A stretch of DNA of 64,000 nucleotides. Origin: a virus. The notes beneath the pieces are model-generated. The model was not told the DNA's origin and did no database searches. It saw nothing but the letters and a program-made list of their open reading frames with translations. Shown one piece after another: positions 48,985-58,863 of the stretch. The translations under genes and the position numbers were made by a program. The stretch is from IMG/VR virus record IMGVR_UViG_3300020601_000007, positions 46,124 through 110,123 of that record. The stretch is one strand, 5' to 3'. Positions within the stretch are counted from its first letter, which is position 1. Each line of letters opens with the position of its first letter.

Positions 48985-49443
48985 TCACAGCGCATACTTC
49001 GGGTCAATAACAAGATACCGGCTGTCGGCGTTCTCAACCCAGAGGTAGTTTTTGGGGGCGGGCAGGTTCTTGGACACGTGAGGCATGTCTGCCTTGTGCG
49101 ATGAACTGCTTTCGTTTTTCATGTCCTTGGTATGCATCGGAGAACCAAGTCCGAAAAGACGCGGTTGATTGCCAGTCTCTTTGAGGAGGTAAATGATGGC
49201 ACCCACCCCAACAAGGCCAACCAACGAACCCCGCAAAAAGGCCGAAGCGGCTGAGTCCTTCTTTTTGAACCCAAGACGGCCTTTGAGGAACTTTTCGTCC
49301 ACGATATTCGCTACTCCTGCTGCTCCAGCAAAGCCGCCAATCACTGCTGCTTGACCAAGGGTCCTTTCAGTTTCACGGCTCACGCCACGTGTGCCGCTCT
49401 CCCATATTCGTTGTATCAGTGGTGGTCCAGACAATTCACTCAT
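48985..49443 (-). CDS. Membrane protein with GLGS motif (152 aa)
   Basis: Hydrophobic segments lie at about 30-48 (AAVIGGFAGAAGVANIV) and 70-88 (GSLVGLVGVGAIIYLL), and RLFGLGSPMHTKDM follows the second at about 95. The tail is polar with a short C-terminal strand. The Gly-Leu-Gly-Ser after a membrane helix matches the pattern seen in several neighbours. GGAAGTGA lies directly upstream of the ATG. Probably a virion membrane protein. Confidence 0.6.
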   Translation of the reverse strand: MSELSGPPLIQRIWESGTRGVSRETERTLGQAAVIGGFAGAAGVANIVDEKFLKGRLGFKKKDSAASAFLRGSLVGLVGVGAIIYLLKETGNQPRLFGLGSPMHTKDMKNESSSSHKADMPHVSKNLPAPKNYLWVENADSRYLVIDPKYAL

Positions 49444-49447
49444 TCAT

Positions 49448-52219
49448 TCACTTCCTTTTGTAATACCGTCCTCGGTTCTTCCGGCGGATGCGGAAGAGAG
49501 AACGCTTCTTCGGGTTCTCTGCATAGATGGGCTCACCGTAAAGGGCGATGAACTTCTCCCATGCTGCCTTGATTTTCTTGTTGGCCGTGAATGGTTTGAT
49601 GGTCGAATACGAGCGACCGGTGTCTTTGTCGGTCACCCGAGCCTTCTTGAAAAGGATTTTTCCTGCTTTGCCCTTCTTGCGTGGCAACTGAATAATCCAA
49701 GGCATGCGTGTGCCACTGTCCTTGTGTTCGGCTTTCCAAGCAACGTAGCCAGCGTCCTCGAAGCCACCGAGCAAATCACGAAGACCTGTGTTGTCTGTCC
49801 CCGGTTTGCCAGCGATGGCCATCGTTCCCTTGGAACGCTTGGCGTTCTTCTTTTCTGCCGCAGTGAACTTGAACTGTGAAGGGTTGCGCAACTGAATGAA
49901 GAAGTGCTGACCCTGACCAACAGTCACTGGGTTGCTACGAGATGACTTACGAGCGGCATTGATTTCGTCCTGCGTCATGTCCAGTTGCCCCCACCCCATT
50001 TTGCTTGGGATACCGTAAGGGAAGAATCCGTCGTCTTGACCCGTGTAGTGGTAGACGATGATGTCCTGAAGGTCGCCACTGTTCGCCCAATCAACGTAAG
50101 AGGGAACATCAACGATGCTGGGTTCATTCAGCCTTCGGGCCGCGGTCCGAGCCGTTTCGTCGCTCCAGTTGACGTAGCCGTTGGACCCGTAGATGACATA
50201 GGGGCGAGGTCGATAAGCATCACCGCTCTGTGCTTTGCGAATTGCGGCATTGAGTGAAGCGACGTTGTTCATGCTGTGCTTACCAAGCGAGTCGTGCTGT
50301 GCCTTGATGACGTCAACCACTTCTTGTGGGGTCATTTTCGTGCCGCCGACGCGAACGGGGTTGGTCCTGACTGGAATCTGTCCGTAGCCCACCGGCATGG
50401 GCGGCATGGGCGGCATCTGAGGAGTCCGGACACCGGGGGTATGTGAAATTGCGAATATTTTGATAGGGTATCGCGGGGAATCCATATTCCTCTTTTCCCT
50501 TTCAATGATAGAGAACTTGCCGTTGTAAAGCCGCTCCAGTTCCTGCTCCACCAAGCGGATGTAATGCGACCTGTCGTGTAACTTGTCCTGTGCGAGCGAC
50601 GTCAGTATGTCGTCGAGGGCAAAATACGCATCCCTTTTTGCGAGGTTGGGGTCAGTGACCTCGTGGTCCATGAGGGCCTTGGGGAGTTCTACGCGATAGG
50701 TGTCCATGTTTCCTTGCTCCCTCATCGCTTTGTCCAACAGGTCCTCGAAATGCTTCTCATCCCAAGCGGCGACTTGCTCGAGAATCTTTTTCTGACCCTC
50801 GACATAGATTTCGTCCCGTCGGGCTGAACTGTCGAAAGCCATGTTGCTCATTACGCCGGGGTTCGGCTGAATACGACCACGGCGTGGGCGTTGATTGCCC
50901 TGCTGTGGTGGAGCGATGACCTGAGATGCCTGACGAAGTTTGTCCCCAAGTTTGAGGTAATCTCCGTAGGGTGTCAGATTCAATTTGACCTCACCGGTAT
51001 CAGTCAATCGGATGACGTGAGTCGGCGTTGCATCGCTCATGCTACGCACCTTGACCCACATTTCGTTTTCGTAGTTGTTCCTGTTGAACAAGGCATTGAA
51101 GTCCGTTTTGCCACCACTGAGAGGCCACTCCTTTTCGTCTTTACCGATTGACTTCGACACGATGTAGTGCACATCTGGATTTTTCGAGGCATCTGCTTTC
51201 TTCTTGTCCTTCGCAAATGCAACAGCGATGACAGTCCCTTCACGCGTCAGATGACTGCGACCGAGATGGTCAGTGTTGACTGAAAATCGGACTGCTGACT
51301 GGTAGTTGATGGGAGCCTGAATGAGAGCCGAGACGCCAGCACGAGCAGTCATGGTATCACCGATGTTGTAGGATTCAACCACACGCATCATCAGGTTGTA
51401 GGTCGTCAGTGCATCAGCCGCTGGGTTGCTGGTGTTCACTGCGTAGGTGCGTCCTTGGGCTCCGATACCCATTTCGATTTCCTTGATGATGGCGACTTCG
51501 TTTGCCTCGAGTGGGACGTAGCGGTTCAGGAATTCCTCATACACGGCAGCGCCCTCATCGGAGTGAAGGAGGTTGACCGAGTAGTAGTTGTAGTAGCGAA
51601 GTCGAATCGACTTGAGGATGTCCATCGCAAGGCGGAGCATCTCTCGGTATGCGGTGTTTGGTCGGCCACCCTTGGCGGTCACTTGCCCCGTAATGAGGTC
51701 ATACACCAATTCACCTTTGGCAGTCTCACTGCCGACGTTCACCAACGGGTGGTCAATCAAGCGGCGCTTGAATGCCTCGTGGGTGACATCGGTTCGCCAC
51801 TCTTCAGCGAACAGATACAGGGAGGCCTTCTCAAAATCGGAAACAGGGGCACTGAGTTCCGCAGCCACGTCCTGACCGTCCATGTTGTTGACGTAATTGC
51901 GCCATGCTTTCTCGGAAATCACGTAAGCGTAAGGTGAGGAACGAATGTCGTCTGCACGACCACCGAGCGCTTTGCCCAAGGCGGAGAACGCCTCAGAACC
52001 GACCCACCGCTCGCTACCACGGGCACCGGGAAGGCGAAGGGCTCGCCATGGAATTTGGAAGGAAGAGACAGCCTTTCGTGGGGGGTTCACTTCGACCATG
52101 GTTGGTGCTTGCTGTTCGTGCTGAAGGTCCTCGTCGCTGAAGAAAACGCCGCCCTCCTCGGACCCGACCATGTAGTCGTCATCTGTATCATCAATGTCAA
52201 TGCTTCGCCTCATCACCAT
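49448..52219 (-). CDS. Large Asn-Pro-linked protein of unknown function (923 aa)
   Basis: An acidic N-terminal tail (IDDTDDDYM) leads through VEVNPPRK into a mixed alpha/beta region (about 50-450). IQPNPGVM (near 470), RTNPVRV (near 650) and RSNPVTV (near 780) then split the rest into segments. One of these (about 655-780) contains VIYGSNGYVNWSDETA and IIVYHYTGQDDG. The C terminus is basic (RRKNRGRYYKRK). No enzyme motif is recognised. The Asn-Pro-linked modular style matches the giant protein, so the segments may be independent domains. Confidence 0.6.
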   Translation of the reverse strand: MVMRRSIDIDDTDDDYMVGSEEGGVFFSDEDLQHEQQAPTMVEVNPPRKAVSSFQIPWRALRLPGARGSERWVGSEAFSALGKALGGRADDIRSSPYAYVISEKAWRNYVNNMDGQDVAAELSAPVSDFEKASLYLFAEEWRTDVTHEAFKRRLIDHPLVNVGSETAKGELVYDLITGQVTAKGGRPNTAYREMLRLAMDILKSIRLRYYNYYSVNLLHSDEGAAVYEEFLNRYVPLEANEVAIIKEIEMGIGAQGRTYAVNTSNPAADALTTYNLMMRVVESYNIGDTMTARAGVSALIQAPINYQSAVRFSVNTDHLGRSHLTREGTVIAVAFAKDKKKADASKNPDVHYIVSKSIGKDEKEWPLSGGKTDFNALFNRNNYENEMWVKVRSMSDATPTHVIRLTDTGEVKLNLTPYGDYLKLGDKLRQASQVIAPPQQGNQRPRRGRIQPNPGVMSNMAFDSSARRDEIYVEGQKKILEQVAAWDEKHFEDLLDKAMREQGNMDTYRVELPKALMDHEVTDPNLAKRDAYFALDDILTSLAQDKLHDRSHYIRLVEQELERLYNGKFSIIEREKRNMDSPRYPIKIFAISHTPGVRTPQMPPMPPMPVGYGQIPVRTNPVRVGGTKMTPQEVVDVIKAQHDSLGKHSMNNVASLNAAIRKAQSGDAYRPRPYVIYGSNGYVNWSDETARTAARRLNEPSIVDVPSYVDWANSGDLQDIIVYHYTGQDDGFFPYGIPSKMGWGQLDMTQDEINAARKSSRSNPVTVGQGQHFFIQLRNPSQFKFTAAEKKNAKRSKGTMAIAGKPGTDNTGLRDLLGGFEDAGYVAWKAEHKDSGTRMPWIIQLPRKKGKAGKILFKKARVTDKDTGRSYSTIKPFTANKKIKAAWEKFIALYGEPIYAENPKKRSLFRIRRKNRGRYYKRK

Positions 52220-53337
52220 TATCGTCCACCTCGAAGTGCCATGTATCCAAGCAAAGCAACGCCCGTTCCGAGCATCACCGTGTTGATGGTTCGTTCACCA
52301 AGGGGCCGCATTGGTTCAGGTGGACTCAATTCAAAGAATCCCTGCTCCGTGTCGGCGGAACCAAGACCACTGATACGACCGGCTCGGGTGTTTCGTGGTG
52401 GCGCTGCCTGCTTGTATTTTCGGTGAGTGGTAAAGTTGGCATTGTGTGAACGAGCCGCACGGCTGTTGATACCCACGAGACTCTTTTGGCTGGTGAACAT
52501 GCCACCGGCCATGTCGCTTGCGAAGGCGTGCATCTGAACGATACGGTGAATGTTTGCCAGATGCTTGTCAACCAGACGGAACTTGGCATCACGAACAGCA
52601 CCATCGAAGGTGGTTGCGTTGTTTGCCATCTCGTTCAGGATTCCCATGGCCTTTCCATTGTGCATGTTGATGACCTTGTGGTCGCTTTCCGTAAGGGATT
52701 TCTCAAGCGACTTTGCCTGCGAGATGAGGGAAAGGCGTTCAGCGTCCTTCTCCTGAATCATGACACTCATCATCTCAGCAGCACTCTTCTGTTGGAGTGC
52801 GGCCAATTGTGCTTCGATTTTGCTGACTTCACCGAGAGCCCACTTGGTGCAGGCTGCTGCTCCGTCGTCGCCGGTAGCACGCTGCATTTGTGCGTTGCAT
52901 TGGTCAACGATGCGAGCAAAGTTGGTGTCGAACTGGTTGCGGCGGTTGTCGTCCATGTTGACAAGCAACGAGTTGAAGCGGCTGGTGACACGAGAGATTT
53001 CAGCAGTGACTTTCGCTGTGCACTGTGCCCAAGCGCCACCATCACTGGCACTACGAGCACGTGGGAGTTCACCCAAGGCCGAAAGGGATTGACCTTCCAG
53101 TGAGCAAAGCGCCGAATCAATGCGCTCAAGAGAACGGTTCAGTTCAATACGGACAGCCGTGATGGTCTCTTTGCTTGCTCCTGCACGAACACGAGAAAGG
53201 GTTGCGTCAACCTCCTCTTGAATTGGGTCGAGGACTTCTGTCCCTCGCTTGCTGCTCATCCCGTAAGCAGTGATGTAGTCGTCCACCTTGTCGAGGTAAT
53301 TCTCGATGGCGGCGTTCAGTGCGTTTGCTTCAACCAT
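52219..53337 (-). CDS. Helical protein with C-terminal anchor and GLGS motif (372 aa)
   Basis: The ATG at 53337 follows GAAGGTGA and is preferred to a start 48 nt upstream that would overlap the previous gene. Residues 1-310 are helical, with coiled-coil-like heptads (LISQAKSLEKSLTESDHKV) and several Cys. Then RISGLGSADTEQGFFEL precedes a C-terminal transmembrane helix (about 350-368, TVMLGTGVALLGYMAL). The tail-anchored rod shape suggests a scaffold or membrane-linked internal virion protein. Confidence 0.65.
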   Translation of the reverse strand: MVEANALNAAIENYLDKVDDYITAYGMSSKRGTEVLDPIQEEVDATLSRVRAGASKETITAVRIELNRSLERIDSALCSLEGQSLSALGELPRARSASDGGAWAQCTAKVTAEISRVTSRFNSLLVNMDDNRRNQFDTNFARIVDQCNAQMQRATGDDGAAACTKWALGEVSKIEAQLAALQQKSAAEMMSVMIQEKDAERLSLISQAKSLEKSLTESDHKVINMHNGKAMGILNEMANNATTFDGAVRDAKFRLVDKHLANIHRIVQMHAFASDMAGGMFTSQKSLVGINSRAARSHNANFTTHRKYKQAAPPRNTRAGRISGLGSADTEQGFFELSPPEPMRPLGERTINTVMLGTGVALLGYMALRGGR

Positions 53338-53347
53338 TTTTTCACCT

Positions 53348-53818
53348 TCAATCGAATTTTCGGAATGCCTTTCGGGTGTCGCCAATCAACCCCAAAACCG
53401 GGGAAGCAACAAATTTCAGGCCATACAGCCCGATTCCGATGGTGAGCAAGGTAGCAAGACCACCAAGGGCACTCTCGACTCCTTCATCGAGTTCGACACC
53501 GGGGATGTTGAACTTCACGAAACCAAGGTCTGACGCTGGTGCGGGAATACCGGAAAGGCCAGCGGACTTTCGGCGGCGCTTGAGATTCATCTGCGAACCA
53601 GTGCCGATTGGGGCGCGTTGCTTTGGTTTCACGACGAAAGGCTTCGGAGCACCTGCGAGGCCGTCAATCAACATGACTTGGCTTGCGGAGGTATCGAGGT
53701 CGTTCAGTCCGTTGATGAGGTAAATCTCATCGACCTGCGGAGCGCTGCTTGGAAGGGCACCGAGAGACGTGACATGGTCCGCCGAATACCGGTCAGTGAC
53801 ATCGGTAATCGAATACAT
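53348..53818 (-). CDS. Tail-anchored membrane protein (156 aa)
   Basis: The ATG at 53818 is chosen from GGAGTGA 6 nt upstream. The N-terminal 90 residues are soluble and mixed, with a basic patch (NLKRRRKSAG near 78) followed by LSGIPAPASDLGF. A hydrophobic helix lies at about 120-139 (LGGLATLLTIGIGLYGLKFV), with a short basic tail. Probably a virion membrane protein. No family is recognised. Confidence 0.55.
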   Translation of the reverse strand: MYSITDVTDRYSADHVTSLGALPSSAPQVDEIYLINGLNDLDTSASQVMLIDGLAGAPKPFVVKPKQRAPIGTGSQMNLKRRRKSAGLSGIPAPASDLGFVKFNIPGVELDEGVESALGGLATLLTIGIGLYGLKFVASPVLGLIGDTRKAFRKFD

Positions 53819-53823
53819 TTTGC

Positions 53824-56625
53824 TCACTCCTTGGGGTCGCTTTTGACCTCTTTGCGGCTACCATACGGTATCAGCGTGTGCTTTCGGATGAGGTTATCCG
53901 TATTGAACTTGGCGAAGGAAATGCGGGGGAACGGCAACTTCGGGAACGAGAAAGAAAAGAGTGGTTTGTCCGGGGTGTATTCGGCGTCTGCCTTGTCCCT
54001 GTCTCCTTCACTTTGTTCAGCATCGTCGAAGTCCTCAACATCCTCAGTGTCATCGACGGAGACCGGGTCAGTGACAAATTGCTGAAGGGACGTCAGCCCG
54101 TGATTTTGTTTTTCCACTTGCAGTTGGAGTTCAGCAGAAAGGTTTTCCATGTAGCCTGTTGTCTCCTCGCCAAGTGCATTTTTGAATCGCATGTAGACCT
54201 TGTCGGGAGTCTGCGGGTTGTGGCGGAAGGTCAGGCCGGATACAAGTTCCGACGGCATCACCTGTTCATCTCCAACTGTGATAGTGCTGATTCCTGAAGC
54301 GAGACTTGCTTCATTGATGAGTTGCTGTGCTTGCTGCATTGTCAACGTCATGCCATTGTATGTCGCATCAATCACCGGGGCAGGACCACCATACCCCGAA
54401 GGAATTTCAAAGACACCGATGGTGAACGGAAATTCGTATTCACCGATTTGGTAGTGGGTCGGCTTGTCTCGCATTTGCTTGACGACTGAACCATCCTTCG
54501 CTGTGCCATCCAAGGGACTCATACGGGCCTTGAGTTTCTCGACGAGCCTTGCCTGAACTTCCTCGGGGAGGCTGTCCAAATCAGTTTGAGATGCTGCCTG
54601 TATCTGCGGCTTCTCTTCTTCATCGTCATCCCCACCGAAAGGTAGCAGGTCGAAAATCGTTTTCTTGTCCTTCACAAAGAGACCGAACATGTTCTCTGGG
54701 GCAGTTTCACCCAAAAGGTCCCGCATCAGTTTTGAAATGGCTTCTGGTGCTTCTCCGGCAGCGTATGCGTCAGCCGTGGTCGTTGCCAGTGGCTTGAGCC
54801 AACCGACTGGCGAGGTGTTGATTTCACCCTGTGCCCCCGAGAACTGCTCCTCAAATTGCATGTTCAGCAACTGAGCCGGAGTGAAAAGTCCACTTTCTTG
54901 AGCGAGTGCAAGGAGACTTTTTTGCTGCGAGCAAAGGATGAAATTCGTTCGGTCGAGACCGCGACCAATGAGGAGAACCTTGTTACCGGGTTTGAACTCA
55001 CCGCCCTCGTAAAAGGCACGAAGGATTTGCTGGTTTGTGGAATATGCGAAGTTATCCGGGTCAGCGAACTGGGCCGTGTATTGTGGAACGAGGTGTGTTG
55101 AACTGTCGTAGTAAGCAGGGCTCCAACTCTTCCAAGAAATAGCGAGGCGGTAAAAGGGCTCAGAATCCTCAATCATACCGTTGCTCAAGCCCCGCTTGAA
55201 ACCGATAAACGTTTTTTCGAGATGAAAGGTTCCGTCCCGCTTACGAATCGTTGGATACGCCCACTGTGTTTTTTCAAGAGACCACCTGCTGTTGTCATAC
55301 GTGACATCAGGGTGTGTTGCGTCCAATTGCCGCTTTGGACGGAAATACCAAGCAAAGCGCCCTTTTGAGTCGCACTTCCTTTTTGGACGGTCGCCCCAAC
55401 TTCCAGTCCCGAAATCGTAGTATTCAAGGTCGACTGAAAAGAAATCAATCACCTTCTGATTTGAAGGCGGAATCAAAGACTCCCTCATGGTCTGCTGGAG
55501 ACGCTCTCCGTCTTTGCCGAGCGTGTCGAAGAAAAGCCCTGCCCCGTTGTCGTCATACAAATTTTTGACTGACACACCGACTGCTTCGGGGAATTCAGGT
55601 TGACCGTATGCATCAGTCGTCCACCAACCGCCGTTGACTCCTTTCGTGTAAGGCTGAATTTTCCATCCCCACTTGTTGATGACTGACTCACTTTCCTTTT
55701 TCTTCGGACCAAAATAATCAACGAAAGCGTCGTGAACAAAATGAATTTGAGGTGCATCCGCACCTTCTTCAGGGTGGAACTCACGGCCAGCACTACCCTT
55801 GCTGGGGAAATACATGGCGCCCATCATGCAATACGAAGCACCTGCTTTGAATGTCGGGCGGTTCCTCGGAATCACCTTCCAGCCTTTCCCTTCAACGAAC
55901 TCAGCGAAAACAAACCAATAAATTGGGCCCTCATTACGATATGAACTGACGTTGTAAATGCCATGTCCAATGGGGAGAATACCGGCTGAGCCCCCATACA
56001 TGTCCACCTTGTGCTTTCCCATGTTACCGGGCCCTGCTCCATGAATCCGAGGGTCAAAATCACTCTTGCGTCCACTCCACCACTGAATGTCCGTCTGTTC
56101 AATGTTGGACATCTCCGAGCCAGCATCCCACAGTTCAGGGTCTACGGGTGTGAACCCGAGGTTGAAGAAGTCGTCATTACCAGCGAACTGAGAACGTGAG
56201 CGAATCCAGTTTGACTTTGCTTCGCTGATGTATTCATGAGAAAGGTGTGGTGGAGGAGGGGTCATTGACGCATGCACCTTTGGGTCCTGTGCACCGGGGG
56301 GCATGGAGAACGTGAAGTCCAAGTCAGAATCAACGACGCGCTTGAAGAACGAAAGGTAGGAGGATTTTCCGTCGTGGAACGTCCCATAGAGGTAAAACGG
56401 TTGATGGGGAAGACAACTGATTCGCAAACGGACCTTGGGCTCGGAGCGAACACTTCGGACCACGCCCTCTTTCTCGTTGAAGAGTATCTCGGTTTTTTTG
56501 ATACGAGGGTATCGGGCAAGGACCTCAAGGATACGGGGGGAGGATGTCTGCTGCTGGCTCACGCTACCGATACGACCGTATCCACGGCTTCGGTCTGCCT
56601 TCTGAGCCAGCACGTGTTTCCTCAA
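53824..56625 (-). CDS. Large aromatic-rich protein (933 aa)
   Basis: No ATG is near the beginning; TTG at 56625 lies in an overlap with the upstream stop and follows GGTGGG. Residues 60-480 are rich in Trp, Tyr, Gly and Asn in strand-like patterns (FHDGKSSYLSFFKRV, GRFAWYFRPKRQLD), typical of extracellular or host-binding virion proteins. The C-terminal half is more helical. An acidic, disordered segment (about 860-890) precedes a basic end. No family is recognised. Candidate spike, vertex or receptor-binding component, by composition only. Confidence 0.6.
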   Translation of the reverse strand: MRKHVLAQKADRSRGYGRIGSVSQQQTSSPRILEVLARYPRIKKTEILFNEKEGVVRSVRSEPKVRLRISCLPHQPFYLYGTFHDGKSSYLSFFKRVVDSDLDFTFSMPPGAQDPKVHASMTPPPPHLSHEYISEAKSNWIRSRSQFAGNDDFFNLGFTPVDPELWDAGSEMSNIEQTDIQWWSGRKSDFDPRIHGAGPGNMGKHKVDMYGGSAGILPIGHGIYNVSSYRNEGPIYWFVFAEFVEGKGWKVIPRNRPTFKAGASYCMMGAMYFPSKGSAGREFHPEEGADAPQIHFVHDAFVDYFGPKKKESESVINKWGWKIQPYTKGVNGGWWTTDAYGQPEFPEAVGVSVKNLYDDNGAGLFFDTLGKDGERLQQTMRESLIPPSNQKVIDFFSVDLEYYDFGTGSWGDRPKRKCDSKGRFAWYFRPKRQLDATHPDVTYDNSRWSLEKTQWAYPTIRKRDGTFHLEKTFIGFKRGLSNGMIEDSEPFYRLAISWKSWSPAYYDSSTHLVPQYTAQFADPDNFAYSTNQQILRAFYEGGEFKPGNKVLLIGRGLDRTNFILCSQQKSLLALAQESGLFTPAQLLNMQFEEQFSGAQGEINTSPVGWLKPLATTTADAYAAGEAPEAISKLMRDLLGETAPENMFGLFVKDKKTIFDLLPFGGDDDEEEKPQIQAASQTDLDSLPEEVQARLVEKLKARMSPLDGTAKDGSVVKQMRDKPTHYQIGEYEFPFTIGVFEIPSGYGGPAPVIDATYNGMTLTMQQAQQLINEASLASGISTITVGDEQVMPSELVSGLTFRHNPQTPDKVYMRFKNALGEETTGYMENLSAELQLQVEKQNHGLTSLQQFVTDPVSVDDTEDVEDFDDAEQSEGDRDKADAEYTPDKPLFSFSFPKLPFPRISFAKFNTDNLIRKHTLIPYGSRKEVKSDPKE

Positions 56626-58202
56626 TTACCCACCATCCGAGTGACGCTGCTACGCAACTTGGGGAAGAGACCTGCAAGTGCCTCTCCTTGGTTCGTAGCG
56701 GCCTCGGTGGCTGCTTGAGATGCTTGCTTGACACTGTCTTCCGAGTGCTGAATCATTCGGAGTCGGTGGTAGTTGTTCTGAGCGACCGCACTCCGTTCAC
56801 GCTTGATGTGGCGGGCCGTGCCCTGAAGGGCGATTGCTCCACCGAGAGCCTGTGCTTTTTGAGCGGTTTGTGCCGCCACAATGTTCTGAATCTCACCACC
56901 AAGGTCGACATCACTGCCCTGCTCCCATCGTGCAACGAGGTCAGCGACTCGAGACTTTTGGTCTGGGGAAAGGTTGGCACATGTTTTCTGAATCATCGTG
57001 CGTTGTCCTTGACTCAACTGACGTCGACCGTGGCCACTGCTCAAAACGTCTCGATGCCACGAGCGAAGGCCAGCAGTGTTGTCAACGGCTCGGGTGGGAG
57101 CCATTTGTGCCATGTTCTTTCCGATGCGCTGAATCTCAGCAGACAATGGTCCGGCCTGCCTTTTGAGCATGATAAGTTCATCGTTGATACGAGAACGGTG
57201 GTCTCGTAGGTCATCCATGACCTCAGGATTGCCGACCTTCGCATGTTGCATCTCATTTGTGATTTGCTGGAGCGCCTGCTCACTCATCATGATGGCCTGA
57301 GAGACATCAGCGTATTGCTTCTCAACATCGGTTTTGCTGCGCATCATTTCAGCAACAGCACGCTTGTGTTGTGCCTCTTGTTTAGCCTGCTGTTCTCGGA
57401 CTGCTTTTTGACGTGCGAGGTTGTCGGCCTTCTCTTTGCGAATACGAGCCTCTTGTTTGGCTTTCGCTTCTGCTGCGCGCTGTGCGTTTTGCTTGGCCAA
57501 TTCCTTTTCGTGTGCAGCCTTCATCATGGCATCCCGTTTCTCTTCTGCCGCTTTTTGGCGGCGGGCGGCCTCGTTAGCGATGACATTCTTCACTTCATTT
57601 TGCACTTGACGAATGTTTTCTGAACGTTGGGAAGCCTTTGATTTCAATCGTTCCTTCTGCTCCAATGCGAGTTGCTTCCCACGGCGCTGCATTTCGATTT
57701 GCTGTTCAAGTTGTGCCCTTTGTTTTGCTACGGATTCTCGAGCCTGTCGCATTGATTCTTCGGCGGCACGGCGAAGTTTTGCCTGCTCCGATGGGACGAC
57801 AGGGGGGAGATTGATTTGTGGTGGCAAGGCAGGAGGCTTGATTTCGTCAACACTCCTGTCAAGCCGAGCACGCTTTGATTCAAGTGAATGCTTCCCGGGG
57901 ACCCGTGACCGACGCTGGTCCTCAAAAATCGCATGTTGACGGCGAATCGCTTGTCGGTGCCTTTCGGCTTCACGCTGGTCGAATTGGTCAAGGTCGATGT
58001 GGTATTGGCGAATGTATGATTGAATCTGTGTAAGTTGTCGCTGCTTCATGGCGATGGCTCGCTGAGCAGCAGGGATGTTGCACGTCCTGCGCTTGATGTC
58101 TTCTCGCAGACGAAGAATGTCTGCCTCCAATTGTTTGTAGACCCGGATAGCGGAGCGGGCGTCATTCGGGCTTATCGGCATCACAGTTGGCTTAACAGAC
58201 AT
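56622..58202 (-). CDS. Long coiled-coil protein (526 aa)
   Basis: From about residue 10 to 340 the sequence is an uninterrupted Lys/Glu/Ala/Gln/Arg-rich helix of TolA-like character (EAKAKQEARIRKEKADN). A globular helical C-terminal domain follows (about 390-520) with MIQKTCANLSPDQKSRVADL. There are no membrane segments. It probably forms an elongated fibre or scaffold inside or across the particle. The start abuts the upstream gene's stop (TAATG). Confidence 0.65.
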   Translation of the reverse strand: MSVKPTVMPISPNDARSAIRVYKQLEADILRLREDIKRRTCNIPAAQRAIAMKQRQLTQIQSYIRQYHIDLDQFDQREAERHRQAIRRQHAIFEDQRRSRVPGKHSLESKRARLDRSVDEIKPPALPPQINLPPVVPSEQAKLRRAAEESMRQARESVAKQRAQLEQQIEMQRRGKQLALEQKERLKSKASQRSENIRQVQNEVKNVIANEAARRQKAAEEKRDAMMKAAHEKELAKQNAQRAAEAKAKQEARIRKEKADNLARQKAVREQQAKQEAQHKRAVAEMMRSKTDVEKQYADVSQAIMMSEQALQQITNEMQHAKVGNPEVMDDLRDHRSRINDELIMLKRQAGPLSAEIQRIGKNMAQMAPTRAVDNTAGLRSWHRDVLSSGHGRRQLSQGQRTMIQKTCANLSPDQKSRVADLVARWEQGSDVDLGGEIQNIVAAQTAQKAQALGGAIALQGTARHIKRERSAVAQNNYHRLRMIQHSEDSVKQASQAATEAATNQGEALAGLFPKLRSSVTRMVGN

Positions 58203-58852
58203 TATTCAATCCTCCCAATCACATAGAGGCCCGCAATCAACCATGCTGCACTGGCACCGGCCTGCGTTGCAGGTGAGCCGAAGTTCATGACTTTCCCGGG
58301 GATGGAGCGCATGCGCTCGTAAAGTGTTGGTTGCTTGCGGGCTTTGAATGCTGCTTCGATGAGGGCGGGTGTTCCCTCTTCGAGCCGCTGGATTTCTTGA
58401 GTTGCCTTCAGATTCTTTTGTTCGAGGGCGGCGATTTGCTTTTTTGCTTCCAGCAAATCCTTCTCCCTTTGAGTCAGAGACTTGTTGGCTTCGTTCAATT
58501 GAGTGCGAATGGTGCTTGCGTCTTTTTTCAGACGCTGGTGCTCCATGTCAAGACCAACATGGAGTGCTTCCCACTTTTCAGAAGCGAGTTTGTATTGAGA
58601 GCGCTCAGCGTAGATTGCCTGCTTTTCAGCATTGAGGGCAGCGACTCGACTGTTAGCAGTTTGGTATTGAGTGCGGAGAGATTGAACCTGCGCTTGCTCA
58701 CTGAGGTATGCGTTGTATGCCTTTTCATACATGCTGAGGAGATAGGCAGCATTTGTTTTCAAAACAGGGTGAATTTCAGAAGACGGCCTGAGGCGCATGT
58801 TGCCTTCGCCTTGGCCAGTGCCCTGCTGTTGGCCACCCTGCTGCCCCAGCAT
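58202..58852 (-). CDS. Coiled-coil protein with C-terminal anchor (216 aa)
   Basis: A short Gln/Gly-rich N terminus is followed by a coiled coil from about 35 to 160 (LTQREKDLLEAKKQIAALEQ). A basic-aromatic linker then leads to a C-terminal transmembrane helix (about 196-212, AGASAAWLIAGLYVIG). The plan resembles spanins and other membrane-linked rods. Together with the preceding long coiled coil it may form a structural connector. No specific family. Confidence 0.6.
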   Translation of the reverse strand: MLGQQGGQQQGTGQGEGNMRLRPSSEIHPVLKTNAAYLLSMYEKAYNAYLSEQAQVQSLRTQYQTANSRVAALNAEKQAIYAERSQYKLASEKWEALHVGLDMEHQRLKKDASTIRTQLNEANKSLTQREKDLLEAKKQIAALEQKNLKATQEIQRLEEGTPALIEAAFKARKQPTLYERMRSIPGKVMNFGSPATQAGASAAWLIAGLYVIGRIE

Positions 58853-58863
58853 TCAAATCAACC

